Shown one piece after another: positions 27,977 to 37,659 of a stretch of DNA of 64,000 bases. The notes below the pieces were generated by a model. That model saw only the letters and a program-made list of their open reading frames with translations, did not search any database and was not told where the DNA came from. The DNA comes from Bradyrhizobium sp. CCBAU 53340 (GTDB taxonomy: Bacteria; Pseudomonadota; Alphaproteobacteria; Rhizobiales; Xanthobacteraceae). The number at the start of each line of letters is the position of its first letter. Positions within the stretch are counted from its first letter, which is position 1. A program made the translations under genes and the position numbers. The stretch spans positions 3,596,001-3,660,000 of the forward strand of contig NZ_CP030055.1 in the NCBI RefSeq assembly GCF_015291645.1, written 5' to 3'.

Positions 27977-28561
27977 ATGACGACTCAGAGGAACTTGCTC
28001 GAGGTCGATTGGAGCCAGATCCCTGCGCCCAGAGACGATGGCGGGGCTGCGCACCTGAAGGGCCTGACGCTGCCGGCGATCAGCCTGCTCGCGACTGACG
28101 ACACCTCGGTCAATCTGTCGACGCTCCCGGGCCGCACCGTGGTATTCGCCTATCCGCGCACCGGCGAGCCCGGCAAGATCGGGCTGGTCGACGACTGGGA
28201 CATGATCCCGGGCGCGCGGGGGTGCACGCCGCAGACCTGCGCCTTTCGCGACTTGTTTGCCGAGCTGAAGGCCGCCGGTGCCGCGCAGGTGTTTGGCCTC
28301 TCGACCCAGAGCAACGAATACCAGACCGAGATGGCCTCGCGCCTGCATCTGCCGTTCCCCGTGCTTTCGGACGAGAAGCTGGCGCTCACGCGCGCGCTCA
28401 ATCTGCCGACCATGGAGGTCGCGGGCCTCACGCTGATCAAGCGACTCGCGCTTGTTGTCGACGATGCCAGGATCACACATGTGTTCTATCCGGTGTTCCC
28501 GCCCGATCGGAACGCCGGCGACGTGCTGGATTGGCTGAAAGCCCATCCGGCGAAGGTTTAG
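27977..28561 (+). CDS. Peroxiredoxin (AhpC/TSA-like redoxin)
   Basis: 194 residues. A thioredoxin-fold redoxin with FAYPRTGEPG and GARGCTPQTCAFRD, so a peroxidatic cysteine in GCT and a candidate resolving cysteine five residues later, the spacing seen in some BCP/PrxQ proteins. The insertion between YPRTG and GARGC is longer than in BCP, so the subclass is uncertain. It lies four bases after smpB and its last four bases overlap the convergent uracil-DNA glycosylase gene. Likely a cytosolic thiol peroxidase. Confidence 0.82.
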   Translation: MTTQRNLLEVDWSQIPAPRDDGGAAHLKGLTLPAISLLATDDTSVNLSTLPGRTVVFAYPRTGEPGKIGLVDDWDMIPGARGCTPQTCAFRDLFAELKAAGAAQVFGLSTQSNEYQTEMASRLHLPFPVLSDEKLALTRALNLPTMEVAGLTLIKRLALVVDDARITHVFYPVFPPDRNAGDVLDWLKAHPAKV

Positions 28562-29232
28562 TCGAGGCCGGCTTTCACCTTCGCGAAGACGCTGCGGAAC
28601 ATGTCCGTCGTCAGCACGCCCGTATTCGTGTTGTAGCGGGAGCAGTGATAGCTGTCGTACAGCTTGAATCGACCAGCCTGATGCACGGCGCCGTGGCCGA
28701 ATGGCGCTTGCGAGGCCTTCAGCCCGAGCGGCTTGAGCACGCTGTCGTGCGCAATCCGCCCGAGTGCGACGATTGCGCGCAGCTTCGGCATCGTTTCGAG
28801 ATTGGCGACGAGAAACTGGCGGCAGGTATTGATCTCGACCGGCAGCGGCTTGTTCTGCGGCGGCACGCAATGCACCGCGTTGGCGATCCGGCAGTCGACC
28901 AATCTCAGGCCGTCGTCGGGCCGGGCCTGATAGCTGCCCTTGGCAAAGCCGTATTCGAGCAGCGTGGCGTAGAGCAGGTCGCCGGCATAGTCGCCGGTGA
29001 ACGGCCGGCCCGTACGGTTGGCGCCCTGCATCCCGGGCGCAAGGCCGACGATCAGCAGGCGGGCCGTGATGTCGCCGAAAGGCGCAACCGGGGCATTGTG
29101 CCAGGACGGCTCGCGCGCGCGGTTCGCCTCGCGAAAGGCGACCAGGCGCGGGCAGAGCGGACAGTCACGGTCGGGGGCGAGGGCGGGAGGCTGGCGGCTT
29201 GACCGTGCCGCCTCACTCCTCGAAGTCGTCAT
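28558..29232 (-). CDS. Uracil-DNA glycosylase, family 5-like (iron-sulfur)
   Basis: 224 residues. The motif LAPGMQGANRTGRPFTGD is the active-site loop of UdgB (family 5) enzymes, which lack the usual catalytic Asp/Asn, and HCSRYNTNTG resembles the C-terminal motif. Four cysteines (CPLC, AVHC and NTC) are placed as in the 4Fe-4S cluster of families 4 and 5. These enzymes remove uracil and other deaminated bases. The open frame runs on to 29412, but the ATG at 29232 starts just before the cluster region and overlaps the NYN-domain gene by 20 bases, suggesting co-transcription with it. Confidence 0.85.
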   Translation of the reverse strand: MTTSRSEAARSSRQPPALAPDRDCPLCPRLVAFREANRAREPSWHNAPVAPFGDITARLLIVGLAPGMQGANRTGRPFTGDYAGDLLYATLLEYGFAKGSYQARPDDGLRLVDCRIANAVHCVPPQNKPLPVEINTCRQFLVANLETMPKLRAIVALGRIAHDSVLKPLGLKASQAPFGHGAVHQAGRFKLYDSYHCSRYNTNTGVLTTDMFRSVFAKVKAGLD

Positions 29233-29863
29233 CGCCCCTTGTCGGCGCCATCGTGGTCGCGCGCTGGAGGAACTGCGGGGCGTGATGACGACCCTCACCA
29301 CGCTCGCCGCGGTCGCGCGGGGCAGGCCGCTCGGACGGGTCGCGGCCGAGCTTGGACTGCAGCTCGACGAGGTCGGTGAAGACGTCGGCCTGGCGGCGCA
29401 GCTCGTCGGCAATCATCGGCGGCTGGCTGGCGATGGTGGAGACGACGGTGACCCGCACGCCACGGCGCTGGACGGCCTCGACCAGGGAGCGGAAGTCGCC
29501 GTCACCGGAGAACAGGACCATCTGGTCGATGTGCTCGGCGAGCTCCATGGCGTCGACCGCGAGCTCGATATCCATGTTGCCCTTGACCTTGCGGCGGCCG
29601 GAGGCGTCGATGAATTCCTTGGTCGCCTTGGTGACGACGGTGTAGCCGTTGTAGTCCAGCCAGTCGATCAGCGGGCGGATCGAGGAGTATTCCTGATCCT
29701 CGATGATGGCGGTGTAATAGAACGCCCGGAGCAACGTCCCGCGGCTCTGAAATTCCTTCAGAAGGCGCTTGTAGTCGATGTCGAAGCCCAGAGTTTTCGC
29801 CGTCGCGTAAAGATTGGCCCCGTCGATGAAGAGCGCGATCTTGTTGGTAGGGGAAGGTGACAT
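29213..29863 (-). CDS. NYN-domain (LabA/DUF88-like) protein
   Basis: 216 residues. The PIN-like NYN nuclease fold shows the acidic residues in ALFIDGANLYATAK, a KGNMDIELAVDAM motif and LFSGDGDFRSLVEAV. The C-terminal 45 residues are proline/arginine-rich and disordered, ending GDDDFEE. NYN proteins are proposed RNases; a LabA homolog affects circadian output in cyanobacteria. It overlaps the glycosylase gene downstream and is divergent from rpoZ. Confidence 0.88.
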   Translation of the reverse strand: MSPSPTNKIALFIDGANLYATAKTLGFDIDYKRLLKEFQSRGTLLRAFYYTAIIEDQEYSSIRPLIDWLDYNGYTVVTKATKEFIDASGRRKVKGNMDIELAVDAMELAEHIDQMVLFSGDGDFRSLVEAVQRRGVRVTVVSTIASQPPMIADELRRQADVFTDLVELQSKLGRDPSERPAPRDRGERGEGRHHAPQFLQRATTMAPTRGDDDFEE

Positions 29864-30194
29864 TCAGTTTGCTCGCGTAGTGTGTTCGTGATTGATCGTT
29901 TTATTGTTGGCGCGGCGGCAGCAAGCCGCGCAGTTCAAATGGCTGCCGAAACCCGTCGAAACCGCAAATCCGGAGAAGTCGGGGCAATCAAGGTATAGTT
30001 ATGGCGGCGCTGCATACACCCGGCCCCGCCCACAATGGCAGCCCGGGAAATCACCCATCCCAGCCCTAATGTGGGGGTACCAGAGCCGTTTGGCGAGGCC
30101 AAATCACAAATTGGCCTTGCGAAATCGTCCCGGCCCCTATAACTAGCCCCAATCATCCACATATTTCGTCCCACCCGCAACGGAGCGACAGTCC
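29864..30194. promoter_or_regulatory. Divergent promoter region between the NYN gene and rpoZ
   Basis: 331 bases, no gene. It holds a perfect inverted repeat AGGCCAA/TTGGCCT (30096-30117, eight-base spacer) and a TATAACT box at 30138 that would suit a -10 element for rpoZ, though no well-spaced -35 is evident. Confidence 0.35.
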
Positions 30195-30587
30195 ATGGCT
30201 CGCGTCACCGTAGAAGATTGTATCGACAAGGTCGACAACCGGTTTGACCTGGTCCTGCTGGCCGCCCACCGTGCCCGCATGATTTCGTCCGGTTCACAAC
30301 TAACGGTTGACCGCGATAACGACAAGAACCCTGTTGTATCTTTGCGCGAAATTGCCGACACGACCATCTCGCCGGAGGATCTCCGCGAGGAGCTGGTGCA
30401 CTCCCTCCAGAAGTTCGTCGAGGTGGACGAGCCCGAGCCGGACACCGTGCCGCTGATCGGTTCCGCCGGCGCCAGCGTCGATGCGGACGATACCGAAGTG
30501 GCTGTGGAGCGCATGACCGAAGAGGAGCTCCTGAAGGGCCTCGAAGGCCTCGCGCCGCCGGAAGAGCAGCCCGAGGAGGACGAGTAA
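30195..30587 (+). CDS. rpoZ: RNA polymerase omega subunit
   Basis: 130 residues. The conserved [28 protein letters not shown] and [14 protein letters not shown] regions are present, followed by a long acidic tail (EEQPEEDE) typical of alphaproteobacterial omega. Omega promotes assembly of beta-prime and, in E. coli, forms part of a ppGpp site; its position directly before the rsh gene is a well-known linkage. Confidence 0.96.
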   Translation: MARVTVEDCIDKVDNRFDLVLLAAHRARMISSGSQLTVDRDNDKNPVVSLREIADTTISPEDLREELVHSLQKFVEVDEPEPDTVPLIGSAGASVDADDTEVAVERMTEEELLKGLEGLAPPEEQPEEDE

Positions 30588-30626
30588 TCGTCTTGCTCGC
30601 GATCGTCGACTTCTTGTGATCTTATC

Positions 30627-30660
30627 AAAGGCCCGAACCCGCGTTCGGGCCTTTGCTTTT
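30627..30660 (+). terminator. Intrinsic terminator of rpoZ
   Basis: Stem AAAGGCCCGAA/TTCGGGCCTTT with a six-base loop, followed by GCTTTT, 39 bases after the stop. It separates rpoZ from rsh. Confidence 0.88.
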
Positions 30661-30795
30661 GTTGGCGTTTTCGTGGTTACCATAGTGTTGCCGGTTCGCG
30701 CGGCGCCCGTCATCAAATTGATCGGCAGCGTCTGCAATCGGGGCTTAGGATGTATGCAACGGACCGTTGCGCGGTCCGTTTGAAGGCAGGACGGC

Positions 30796-33087
30796 ATGGT
30801 GTATCGACGCCGCAGACCCACGCAGATGCAGGCCGCAGCCGAATCGGTTGCCGTGGCCCCGACTGCGCCAGTGGCACGGCCAGCGAAGCCGCGCGCGCGG
30901 ATGATGCGTCAATATGACCTGGTCGAGCGCGTCCGCTCCTACAATCCGAACACCGACGAGGACCTGCTGAACCGGGCCTATGTCTACGCCATGAAGGCGC
31001 ACGGATCGCAGACCCGCGCGTCGGGCGACCCGTATTTCTCGCACCCGCTCGAAGTGGCGGCGATTCTCACCGACCTCAAGCTTGACGATGCCACCATCGT
31101 CGCCGCGCTGCTCCACGACACGATCGAGGACACCGAAGCCACGCGCGCCGAGATCGACCAGCTGTTCGGTCCCGAGATCGGCGCGCTGGTCGAGGGTCTG
31201 ACCAAGCTGAAGCGACTCGAACTGGTGTCGCGCGAGGCCAAGCAGGCCGAGAACCTGCGCAAATTGTTGCTGGCCATCGCCGACGATGTCCGCGTGCTGC
31301 TGGTCAAGCTCGCCGACCGCCTGCACAACATGCGCACGCTCGACTTCGTGCCGACCGAATCGCGCCGGCGCATCGCCGAGGAGACGCTCGACATCTACGC
31401 GCCGCTGGCGGGGCGCATGGGCATGCAGGAAATGCGCGAGGAGCTGGAGGATCTGTCCTTCCGCACACTCGATCCCGAAGCCTATTCGGTGGTGATGCAG
31501 CGGCTCGATGCGCTGGCCGAGCGCAACCGCAATTTGATCGGTGAGATCGAGGACCAGCTCTCCAACAACCTGCGCCACAGGGGGCTCGGCGCGCGGGTTT
31601 ATGGTCGCCGCAAGAAGCCGTTTTCGATCTGGACCAAGATGGAGCGCAAGTCGGTCGGCTTCGAGCAGCTGTCCGACATCTTCGGCTTCCGCGTCGTCGT
31701 CAACGACATCGAGGCCTGCTACCGCGCGCTCGGCATCGTCCACACCACCTGGCCGGTCGTGCCGGGGCGTTTCAAGGACTACATCTCGACGCCGAAGCAG
31801 AATGACTACCGCTCGATCCACACCACCGTGATCGGCCCCGGCAACCAGCGCGTCGAGCTGCAGATCCGCACCGAGGCGATGGACCAGATCGCCGAGCGCG
31901 GCATCGCCGCGCACGTGTTTTACAAAGAGGGCGTGGGCTCGCCGACCGAATTCCTCAAGCGCGAGTCGAACGCATTCGCCTGGCTGCGCCACACCATCGG
32001 CATCCTCTCGGAGAGTGCCAATCCCGAGGAATTCCTCGAGCACACCAAGCTCGAGCTGTTCCACGACCAGGTGTTCTGCTTCACCCCGAAGGGCAAGCTG
32101 ATCGCGCTGCCGCGCCATGCCAATGTGATCGACTTCGCCTATGCCGTGCATACCGACGTCGGCAACAGCGCCGTGGGGTGCAAGATCAACGGCAAGTTCG
32201 CGCCGTTGTCCTCCGAGCTCCAGAATGGTGACGAGGTCGAGGTGCTGACCTCGGAAGCGCAATCGGCGCCGCCCTCGGCCTGGGAAACGCTCGCGGTCAC
32301 CGGCAAGGCGCGCGCCGCGATCCGCCGCGCCACCCGAACCGCCGTGCGCGATCAATATGTCGGCCTCGGCCGCCGGATCGTCGAGCGCCTGTTCGAGCGC
32401 GCCAAGATCGAATATGCCGACGACAAGCTCAAGGGCGCGCTGCCGCGGCTGGCGCGCACCTCGATCGAGGACGTCATGGCGGCGGTGGGGCGCGGCGAGA
32501 TCAAGGCCTCCCACGTCGCACGCGCGATGTACCCCGATTACAAGGAGGAGCGCGTCGCGCGCTATGGGGTCAAGAAGGCGCAGGGGCTTGCCGCCAAGGT
32601 CAAGGAGAAGTCGCCCGAGCCGTCGCGCAGTCCAGTCGCGATCCCGATCGGCGGAAACAATTCCGCCCTGCCGGTGAAGTTCGCGCCGAACGGCGGTGCC
32701 GTGCCAGGCGACCGCATCGTCGGCATCGTCACGCCGGGCGAGGGGATCACGATCTATCCGATCCAGTCGCCGGCGCTGAAGGATTTCGAGGAGGAGCCGG
32801 AGCGCTGGCTCGACGTCCGCTGGGACATCGAGGACTCCGCGCCGCAGCGCTTCCCGGCGCGGATCAAGGTCGAGAATGTCAACGAGCCCGGTGCGCTGGC
32901 GCAGATCGCCACTGTGATCGCCGAGCATGACGGCAACATCGACAATATCAGCATGCATCGCCGCTCGCCCGACTTCACGGAGACGACGATCGATCTCGAA
33001 GTCTACGATCTCAAGCATTTGAGCGCGATCCTGGCCCAACTGCGCGCCAAGGCGGTCGTCGCCAAAGTCGAACGTGTTAATGGATAG
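30796..33087 (+). CDS. rsh: Bifunctional (p)ppGpp synthetase/hydrolase
   Basis: 763 residues. Domains in order: an N-terminal HD hydrolase (HGSQTRASGDPYFSHPLEV; His107-Asp108 in HDTIED), synthetase (GRRKKPFSIWTKM, then YISTPKQNDYRSIHTTV), TGS (FTPKGKLIALP), a helical region and a C-terminal ACT domain (NEPGALAQIATVIAEHDGNI). Both catalytic sets look intact, so it should make and degrade the alarmone. The zinc-finger-like region before the ACT domain lacks the conserved cysteine pair seen in E. coli SpoT (APNGGAVPGDRIVG here), which I believe is usual in this clade. Confidence 0.96.
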   Translation: MVYRRRRPTQMQAAAESVAVAPTAPVARPAKPRARMMRQYDLVERVRSYNPNTDEDLLNRAYVYAMKAHGSQTRASGDPYFSHPLEVAAILTDLKLDDATIVAALLHDTIEDTEATRAEIDQLFGPEIGALVEGLTKLKRLELVSREAKQAENLRKLLLAIADDVRVLLVKLADRLHNMRTLDFVPTESRRRIAEETLDIYAPLAGRMGMQEMREELEDLSFRTLDPEAYSVVMQRLDALAERNRNLIGEIEDQLSNNLRHRGLGARVYGRRKKPFSIWTKMERKSVGFEQLSDIFGFRVVVNDIEACYRALGIVHTTWPVVPGRFKDYISTPKQNDYRSIHTTVIGPGNQRVELQIRTEAMDQIAERGIAAHVFYKEGVGSPTEFLKRESNAFAWLRHTIGILSESANPEEFLEHTKLELFHDQVFCFTPKGKLIALPRHANVIDFAYAVHTDVGNSAVGCKINGKFAPLSSELQNGDEVEVLTSEAQSAPPSAWETLAVTGKARAAIRRATRTAVRDQYVGLGRRIVERLFERAKIEYADDKLKGALPRLARTSIEDVMAAVGRGEIKASHVARAMYPDYKEERVARYGVKKAQGLAAKVKEKSPEPSRSPVAIPIGGNNSALPVKFAPNGGAVPGDRIVGIVTPGEGITIYPIQSPALKDFEEEPERWLDVRWDIEDSAPQRFPARIKVENVNEPGALAQIATVIAEHDGNIDNISMHRRSPDFTETTIDLEVYDLKHLSAILAQLRAKAVVAKVERVNG

Positions 33088-33132
33088 GCGTCTGTCGCCA
33101 TCGCCTGTTGCTCCGATCTCGTGAGTCCTGAA

Positions 33133-33885
33133 ATGCCCGCACCTCCGCTCCGCCTCGGCGTCAATATCGACCATGTTGCGACTGTCCGTAACGCACGCGG
33201 CGGCCGCCATCCCGATCCGGTCCGCGCCGCGCTGCTTGCGATCGAGGCCGGCGCCGACGGCATCACGGCGCATTTGCGCGAGGACCGCCGGCACATCCGC
33301 GACGAAGACATGGCGCGGCTGAAGGCCGAGATCTCCAAGCCGCTGAATTTCGAGATGGCGGCGACCGACGACATGATGCGCATCTCGCTCGCCACCAAGC
33401 CGCATGCGGTGTGCCTGGTGCCCGAGCGGCGCCAGGAGGTGACGACCGAAGGCGGGCTCGACGTCGTTGGCCAGCACAATGCGCTCGCGCCTTACATTGC
33501 CCGGCTGAATGATGCCGGCATTCGTGTCTCGCTGTTCATCGCCGCGGACCCAGCCCAGATCGAAATGGCGGCGCGGCTGGGCGCGCCCGTGATCGAGATC
33601 CATACCGGGGCCTGGTGCGATGCCGTGACAGACGGCCACGTCGACAAGGCGGAAGCCGAATGGCAGCGGATCGTGGCGGGCGTGAAGATTGCCAAGGCGG
33701 CAGGGCTGGAGGTCCATGCCGGCCACGGGCTCGACTACGCGACGGCGGAGAAGATCGCCGCTCTGCCCGAGATCATGGAGCTCAACATCGGCTACTACAT
33801 GATTGGCGAGGCGCTGTTCGTCGGTCTCGCCGAGACGGTGCGCAGCATGCGCGCCGCGATGGACCGCGGCCGGGGCCGGGCATGA
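33133..33885 (+). CDS. pdxJ: Pyridoxine 5'-phosphate synthase
   Basis: 250 residues. [17 protein letters not shown] is the family signature; [27 protein letters not shown] and [14 protein letters not shown] follow the TIM-barrel strands. It condenses 3-amino-2-oxopropyl phosphate with deoxyxylulose 5-phosphate in the DXP-dependent vitamin B6 route. An in-frame GTG at 33121 is an alternative start. The stop overlaps acpS (ATGA). Confidence 0.96.
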   Translation: MPAPPLRLGVNIDHVATVRNARGGRHPDPVRAALLAIEAGADGITAHLREDRRHIRDEDMARLKAEISKPLNFEMAATDDMMRISLATKPHAVCLVPERRQEVTTEGGLDVVGQHNALAPYIARLNDAGIRVSLFIAADPAQIEMAARLGAPVIEIHTGAWCDAVTDGHVDKAEAEWQRIVAGVKIAKAAGLEVHAGHGLDYATAEKIAALPEIMELNIGYYMIGEALFVGLAETVRSMRAAMDRGRGRA

Positions 33886-34301
33886 TCATCGGCATCGGCT
33901 CCGACCTCATCGACATCACCCGCGTGGCCAAGGTGATCGAGCGCCATGGCGAGCGTTTCCTCGACCGCATCTTCACCGCGGCCGAGCGGGCCAAGGCGGA
34001 GCGGCGCGCCAAGAACGAGAAGATGGTGGTGGCGACCTACGCCAAGCGCTTCGCCGCCAAGGAGGCCTGCTCCAAGGCGCTCGGCACCGGCATCCGGCAG
34101 GGTGTCTGGTGGCGCGACATGGGGGTGGTCAACCTGCCCGGGGGACGGCCGTCGATGCGGCTGACCGGGGGGGCGCTGGCCCGGCTCCAGGCCATGACGC
34201 CTGATGGCTTCGAGGCGCAGATCGACCTGTCGATCACCGACGACTGGCCGCTTGCGCAGGCCTTCGTGATCATTTCCGCCGTCCCGCAAGCCAAGTCCTG
34301 A
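33882..34301 (+). CDS. acpS: Holo-[acyl-carrier-protein] synthase
   Basis: 139 residues. [13 protein letters not shown] holds the magnesium-binding aspartate, [15 protein letters not shown] the catalytic lysine/glutamate region. It transfers phosphopantetheine to acyl carrier protein. Translationally coupled to pdxJ, an arrangement conserved in many proteobacteria. Confidence 0.95.
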   Translation: MIIGIGSDLIDITRVAKVIERHGERFLDRIFTAAERAKAERRAKNEKMVVATYAKRFAAKEACSKALGTGIRQGVWWRDMGVVNLPGGRPSMRLTGGALARLQAMTPDGFEAQIDLSITDDWPLAQAFVIISAVPQAKS

Positions 34302-34550
34302 GCGCCAGACGTCCATTTTATAATTCGTATTAAGAATCAATGGCTTGCGCAATTTTGATGCGATCCTTGATTGCGTCATCTGCGACAACCGTCTAAAAGT
34401 CCGCGGACGCAAATCAGGCTGGGCGAATTCGGCTTTACGCCGGAATTGGCCCTCACTATCAGAATCAGGACAATCTCCTTGGGCTGCGAACCGATGGGCT
34501 GTTCGCGGGAGGAGGGCGTTCTGTGATCGCCGGCCGGAATTGAGAGAGCA

Positions 34551-35324
34551 ATGAGCGTGACTTCGGGAACGAAAACTGAAAGCGGCGTCGGCGAAACGGT
34601 CCGGGTCGTCATCCACGCTCTGCTGATCGCGCTGGTGATCCGCACCTTCCTGTTCCAGCCCTTCAACATCCCGTCGGGCTCGATGAAGGCGACGCTGCTA
34701 GTCGGCGACTACCTCTTCGTCTCGAAATATTCCTACGGCTATAGCCACTATTCGATCCCGTTCTCGCCGCCGCTGTTCTCGGGACGGATCTGGGGCTCGG
34801 ATCCGAACCGCGGCGACATCGTCGTGTTTCGTCTGCCGAAGGACGATTCCGTCGACTACATCAAGCGCGTGATCGGCCTTCCCGGCGACCGCCTCCAGAT
34901 GAAGGGCGGGCTGCTCTATATCAATGACGTGCCGGTGCACCGCGAACGGCTGAGCGATTTCGTCGGCGAAGACCCTTGCAGCGCGTCCGATACGGAGCGG
35001 GTTACGACGGCGCGGGTGAAGCGTTGGAAGGAGGAGCTGCCGAACGGCGTCGCCTACGAGACCCTCGATTGCGTCGACAACGGCTTCTACGACGACACCA
35101 GCGTCTATACCGTGCCGGCCGGTCACTTCTTCATGATGGGCGATAACCGCGACAACTCCACCGACAGTCGCGTGCAGTCGGCGGTCGGCTACGTGCCGCA
35201 GGAGAACCTGATCGGCCGCGCCCAGATGATCTTCTTCTCCATCGGCCAAGGCGAGCACGTCTGGATGTTCTGGCGCTGGCCGTGGTCGGTGCGCTGGAAT
35301 CGCTTCTTCAAAATCGTCCGATGA
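34551..35324 (+). CDS. lepB: Signal peptidase I
   Basis: 257 residues. One N-terminal membrane helix (VVIHALLIALVIRTFLF), the catalytic serine in PSGSMKATL (Ser44), the general-base lysine in YIKRVIGLPGD (Lys105) and the MMGDNRDNSTDSR box. It removes signal peptides on the periplasmic side of the inner membrane. The 249 bases upstream are relatively AT-rich and probably hold its promoter. The stop overlaps rnc (ATGA). Confidence 0.96.
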   Translation: MSVTSGTKTESGVGETVRVVIHALLIALVIRTFLFQPFNIPSGSMKATLLVGDYLFVSKYSYGYSHYSIPFSPPLFSGRIWGSDPNRGDIVVFRLPKDDSVDYIKRVIGLPGDRLQMKGGLLYINDVPVHRERLSDFVGEDPCSASDTERVTTARVKRWKEELPNGVAYETLDCVDNGFYDDTSVYTVPAGHFFMMGDNRDNSTDSRVQSAVGYVPQENLIGRAQMIFFSIGQGEHVWMFWRWPWSVRWNRFFKIVR

Positions 35325-36202
35325 AAGACGAAGCCAAGGACGTCACGACCGAACCGATAGAGGCGCAGGCCGCTCCCGAGGGCGAAGCTGCAACCAAGAC
35401 GCTTGCGCCCAAAACGGCTGACAACAAGACTCCGGAAGTCAAGGCGCCCGCGAAGAAGAAGCGGACGCGAAGCAGCAAGGCCAAGGAGAAGGCGAAAGCG
35501 GCGGCAGACGCCAATGCGGCGCTCGAAGCGCGCATCGGCCACAGCTTCACCGACCCGAACCTGTTGATGCAGGCGATCACGCATGTGTCGGCGCTGAAGT
35601 CCGGACGCAAGCGTGGTGACAGCTATCAGCGGCTCGAGTTCCTCGGTGACCACGTGCTCGGGCTCGTCGTCTCCGACATGCTCTATCACGCCTTCCCGAA
35701 TGCCGATGAGGGCGAGCTGTCCAAGCGGCTTGCCGAGCTCGTGCGCAAGGAGAGCTGCGCCGATGTCGCCAAGTCGCTCGGCCTGCTCGACGACATCAAG
35801 CTCGGCTCGGTCGGCTCAAGCGCCGATGCTCGCCTGCGCAAATCCATCCTCGGCGACATCTGCGAAGCCGTGATCGGTGCGATCTTCCTCGACGGCGGCC
35901 ATGCGGCGGCGGACGAGTTCGTCAAGCGCAACTGGACCGAGCGCATGCACAAGCCGCGGCGTCCTTTGCGCGATCCCAAGACCGTGCTGCAGGAATGGGC
36001 GCAGGGCAAGGGATTGCCGACGCCGGTTTATCGCGAGGTCGAGCGCACCGGCCCGCACCACGATCCGCAGTTCCGAGTTGCCGTCGACCTGCCGGGGCTG
36101 GCGCCGGCCGAAGGCATCGGCGGCAGCAAGCGCGCGGCGGAGAAAGTAGCAGCTTCAGTGATGATCGAACGTGAAGGCGTTGGCGGCGGCAATGACGGCT
36201 GA
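35321..36202 (+). CDS. rnc: Ribonuclease III
   Basis: 293 residues, longer than the usual 220-230 because of a 60-residue N-terminal extension rich in lysine, alanine and proline (APAKKKRTRSSKAKEKAKAAAD). The nuclease domain then shows RLEFLGDHVLGLVVSDMLY and GDICEAVIGAIFLDGG with the catalytic acids, followed by the dsRNA-binding domain (DPKTVLQEWAQGKGLPTP, ending GGSKRAAEKVAA). It processes rRNA precursors and structured mRNAs. The start overlaps lepB; the 3' end overlaps era. Confidence 0.95.
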   Translation: MKDEAKDVTTEPIEAQAAPEGEAATKTLAPKTADNKTPEVKAPAKKKRTRSSKAKEKAKAAADANAALEARIGHSFTDPNLLMQAITHVSALKSGRKRGDSYQRLEFLGDHVLGLVVSDMLYHAFPNADEGELSKRLAELVRKESCADVAKSLGLLDDIKLGSVGSSADARLRKSILGDICEAVIGAIFLDGGHAAADEFVKRNWTERMHKPRRPLRDPKTVLQEWAQGKGLPTPVYREVERTGPHHDPQFRVAVDLPGLAPAEGIGGSKRAAEKVAASVMIEREGVGGGNDG

Positions 36203-37118
36203 AACAAGCGGCGATGTGCCCACCGCGACGCGCTGCGGGTTCGTTGCGCTGATCGGCGCGCCCAATGTCGGCAAATCCACGCTGGTCAATGCGCTGGTCG
36301 GGGCCAAGGTCACGATCGTCTCGCGCAAGGTGCAGACCACGCGCGCGCTGATCCGCGGCATCGTGATCGAGAACAATGCGCAGATCATTCTGGTCGACAC
36401 GCCCGGCATCTTCCTGCCCAAGCGCCGGCTCGATCGCGCCATGGTCTCGACCGCCTGGAGCGGGGCGCATGACGCCGATCTCGTCTGCGTGCTGCTGGAT
36501 GCCAAGACCGGCATCGACGAGGAGGCCGAGGCGATCCTCGCCAAGGCGGCAAGCGTCAATCACGAGAAGATCCTGGTCATCAACAAGGTCGATCTGGTTC
36601 AGCGCGAGAAGCTGCTGGCGCTGGCGCAGGCCGCCAACGAGCGCATGAAGTTCGCAAGAACCTTCATGATCTCCGCGATCTCCGGTGACGGCGTCGACGA
36701 CATCCGCAAGACGCTTGCCGAGATGGTGCCGCCGGGGCCGTACCTCTATCCCGAGGATCAGATGTCGGACGCGCCGATGCGGCAGCTGGCGGCTGAAATC
36801 ACGCGCGAAAAAATCTATCAGAAGCTGCACCAGGAATTGCCCTACCAGTCGACGGTCGAGACCGACAAGTGGGAGGAGCGCAAGGACAAGTCGGTGCGCA
36901 TCGAGCAGACGATCTTCGTGGAGCGCGAAAGCCAGCGCAAGATCGTGCTCGGCAAGGGCGGCGCCACCATCAAGTCGATCGGCGCGGACTCGCGCAAGGA
37001 ACTGATGCAGATCCTGGACGTGCCGGTGCATCTGTTCCTGTTCGTGAAGGTGCGCGAGAACTGGGGTGACGATCCCGATCGCTATCGCGAGATGGGCCTG
37101 GAATTTCCCAAAGAATAA
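36192..37118 (+). CDS. era: GTPase Era
   Basis: 308 residues. G1 GAPNVGKSTL, G3 DTPG, G4 NKVD and the SAISGDGVDD region mark the GTPase domain. The C-terminal KH domain carries SVRIEQTIFVERESQRKIVLGKGG and ends with LFLFVKVRENW. Era binds the 3' end of 16S rRNA during small-subunit assembly. A GTG at 36171 is an alternative start. It overlaps rnc by 11 bases, a widely conserved coupling. Confidence 0.96.
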   Translation: MTAETSGDVPTATRCGFVALIGAPNVGKSTLVNALVGAKVTIVSRKVQTTRALIRGIVIENNAQIILVDTPGIFLPKRRLDRAMVSTAWSGAHDADLVCVLLDAKTGIDEEAEAILAKAASVNHEKILVINKVDLVQREKLLALAQAANERMKFARTFMISAISGDGVDDIRKTLAEMVPPGPYLYPEDQMSDAPMRQLAAEITREKIYQKLHQELPYQSTVETDKWEERKDKSVRIEQTIFVERESQRKIVLGKGGATIKSIGADSRKELMQILDVPVHLFLFVKVRENWGDDPDRYREMGLEFPKE

Positions 37119-37139
37119 GCAAGAACAGATCGGCCAACG

Positions 37140-37520
37140 ATGAGCGTGCCTCATAACGTCCAGCGTTTCGAAGCGCTGCTCTATGCCTCGCTGATGCTGG
37201 ATGCGTTGTCTGTGGCGGTCCAGGACCGCACGCCCACGATCGAGATGACCGAGCAGATGATCATGACGGCGACGCTGCTCGCCGGCGGCATGATCCTGCT
37301 GCTGGTCTATTTCGTCTGGCTGGCTGCGCATGGGCGCAAGAACTGGCCACGCTGGGTGCTGGCGGCAGCGCTCGTGCTGTCGGTGATCTCGCTCGGCCAG
37401 ATCCTCGGCGAGCGGGGCCTCGAGCTCGACAGCGCCATCGAGATCGTCTCGTGCCTGCTGACGGCGTTCGGGCTTTATTTCTCCTTCACAGGCGATGCGC
37501 AGGGCTGGTTCGACGCGTAG
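37140..37520 (+). CDS. Four-helix membrane protein of unknown function
   Basis: 126 residues with hydrophobic stretches at about 10-25, 43-62, 73-90 and 100-118 ([26 protein letters not shown]). The start [27 protein letters not shown] resembles small uncharacterised inner-membrane proteins. It sits 21 bases after era and is followed by a palindromic repeat that could end the transcript. No function assigned. Confidence 0.75.
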   Translation: MSVPHNVQRFEALLYASLMLDALSVAVQDRTPTIEMTEQMIMTATLLAGGMILLLVYFVWLAAHGRKNWPRWVLAAALVLSVISLGQILGERGLELDSAIEIVSCLLTAFGLYFSFTGDAQGWFDA

Positions 37521-37535
37521 CCTCTTGCGCAGTGC

Positions 37536-37630
37536 CGTAGGGTGGGCAAAGGCGCGCCCTTGCGCGCCGTGCCCACCATCTCGCGCCGTCGATCAAATTG
37601 GTGGGCACGCTTCGCTTTGCCCACCCTACG
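37536..37630. repeat. 95-base palindromic repeat (GTAGGGTGGGC family)
   Basis: Outer arms CGTAGGGTGGGCAAAG (37536-37551) and CTTTGCCCACCCTACG (37615-37630) are perfect complements; TGCCCACCA and TGGTGGGCA form an inner pair. The right arm recurs at 53789. It ends 30 bases before the recO start. Confidence 0.85.
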
Positions 37631-37659
37631 ATCCCTCGAATTGCGCTACACTTCATCCC

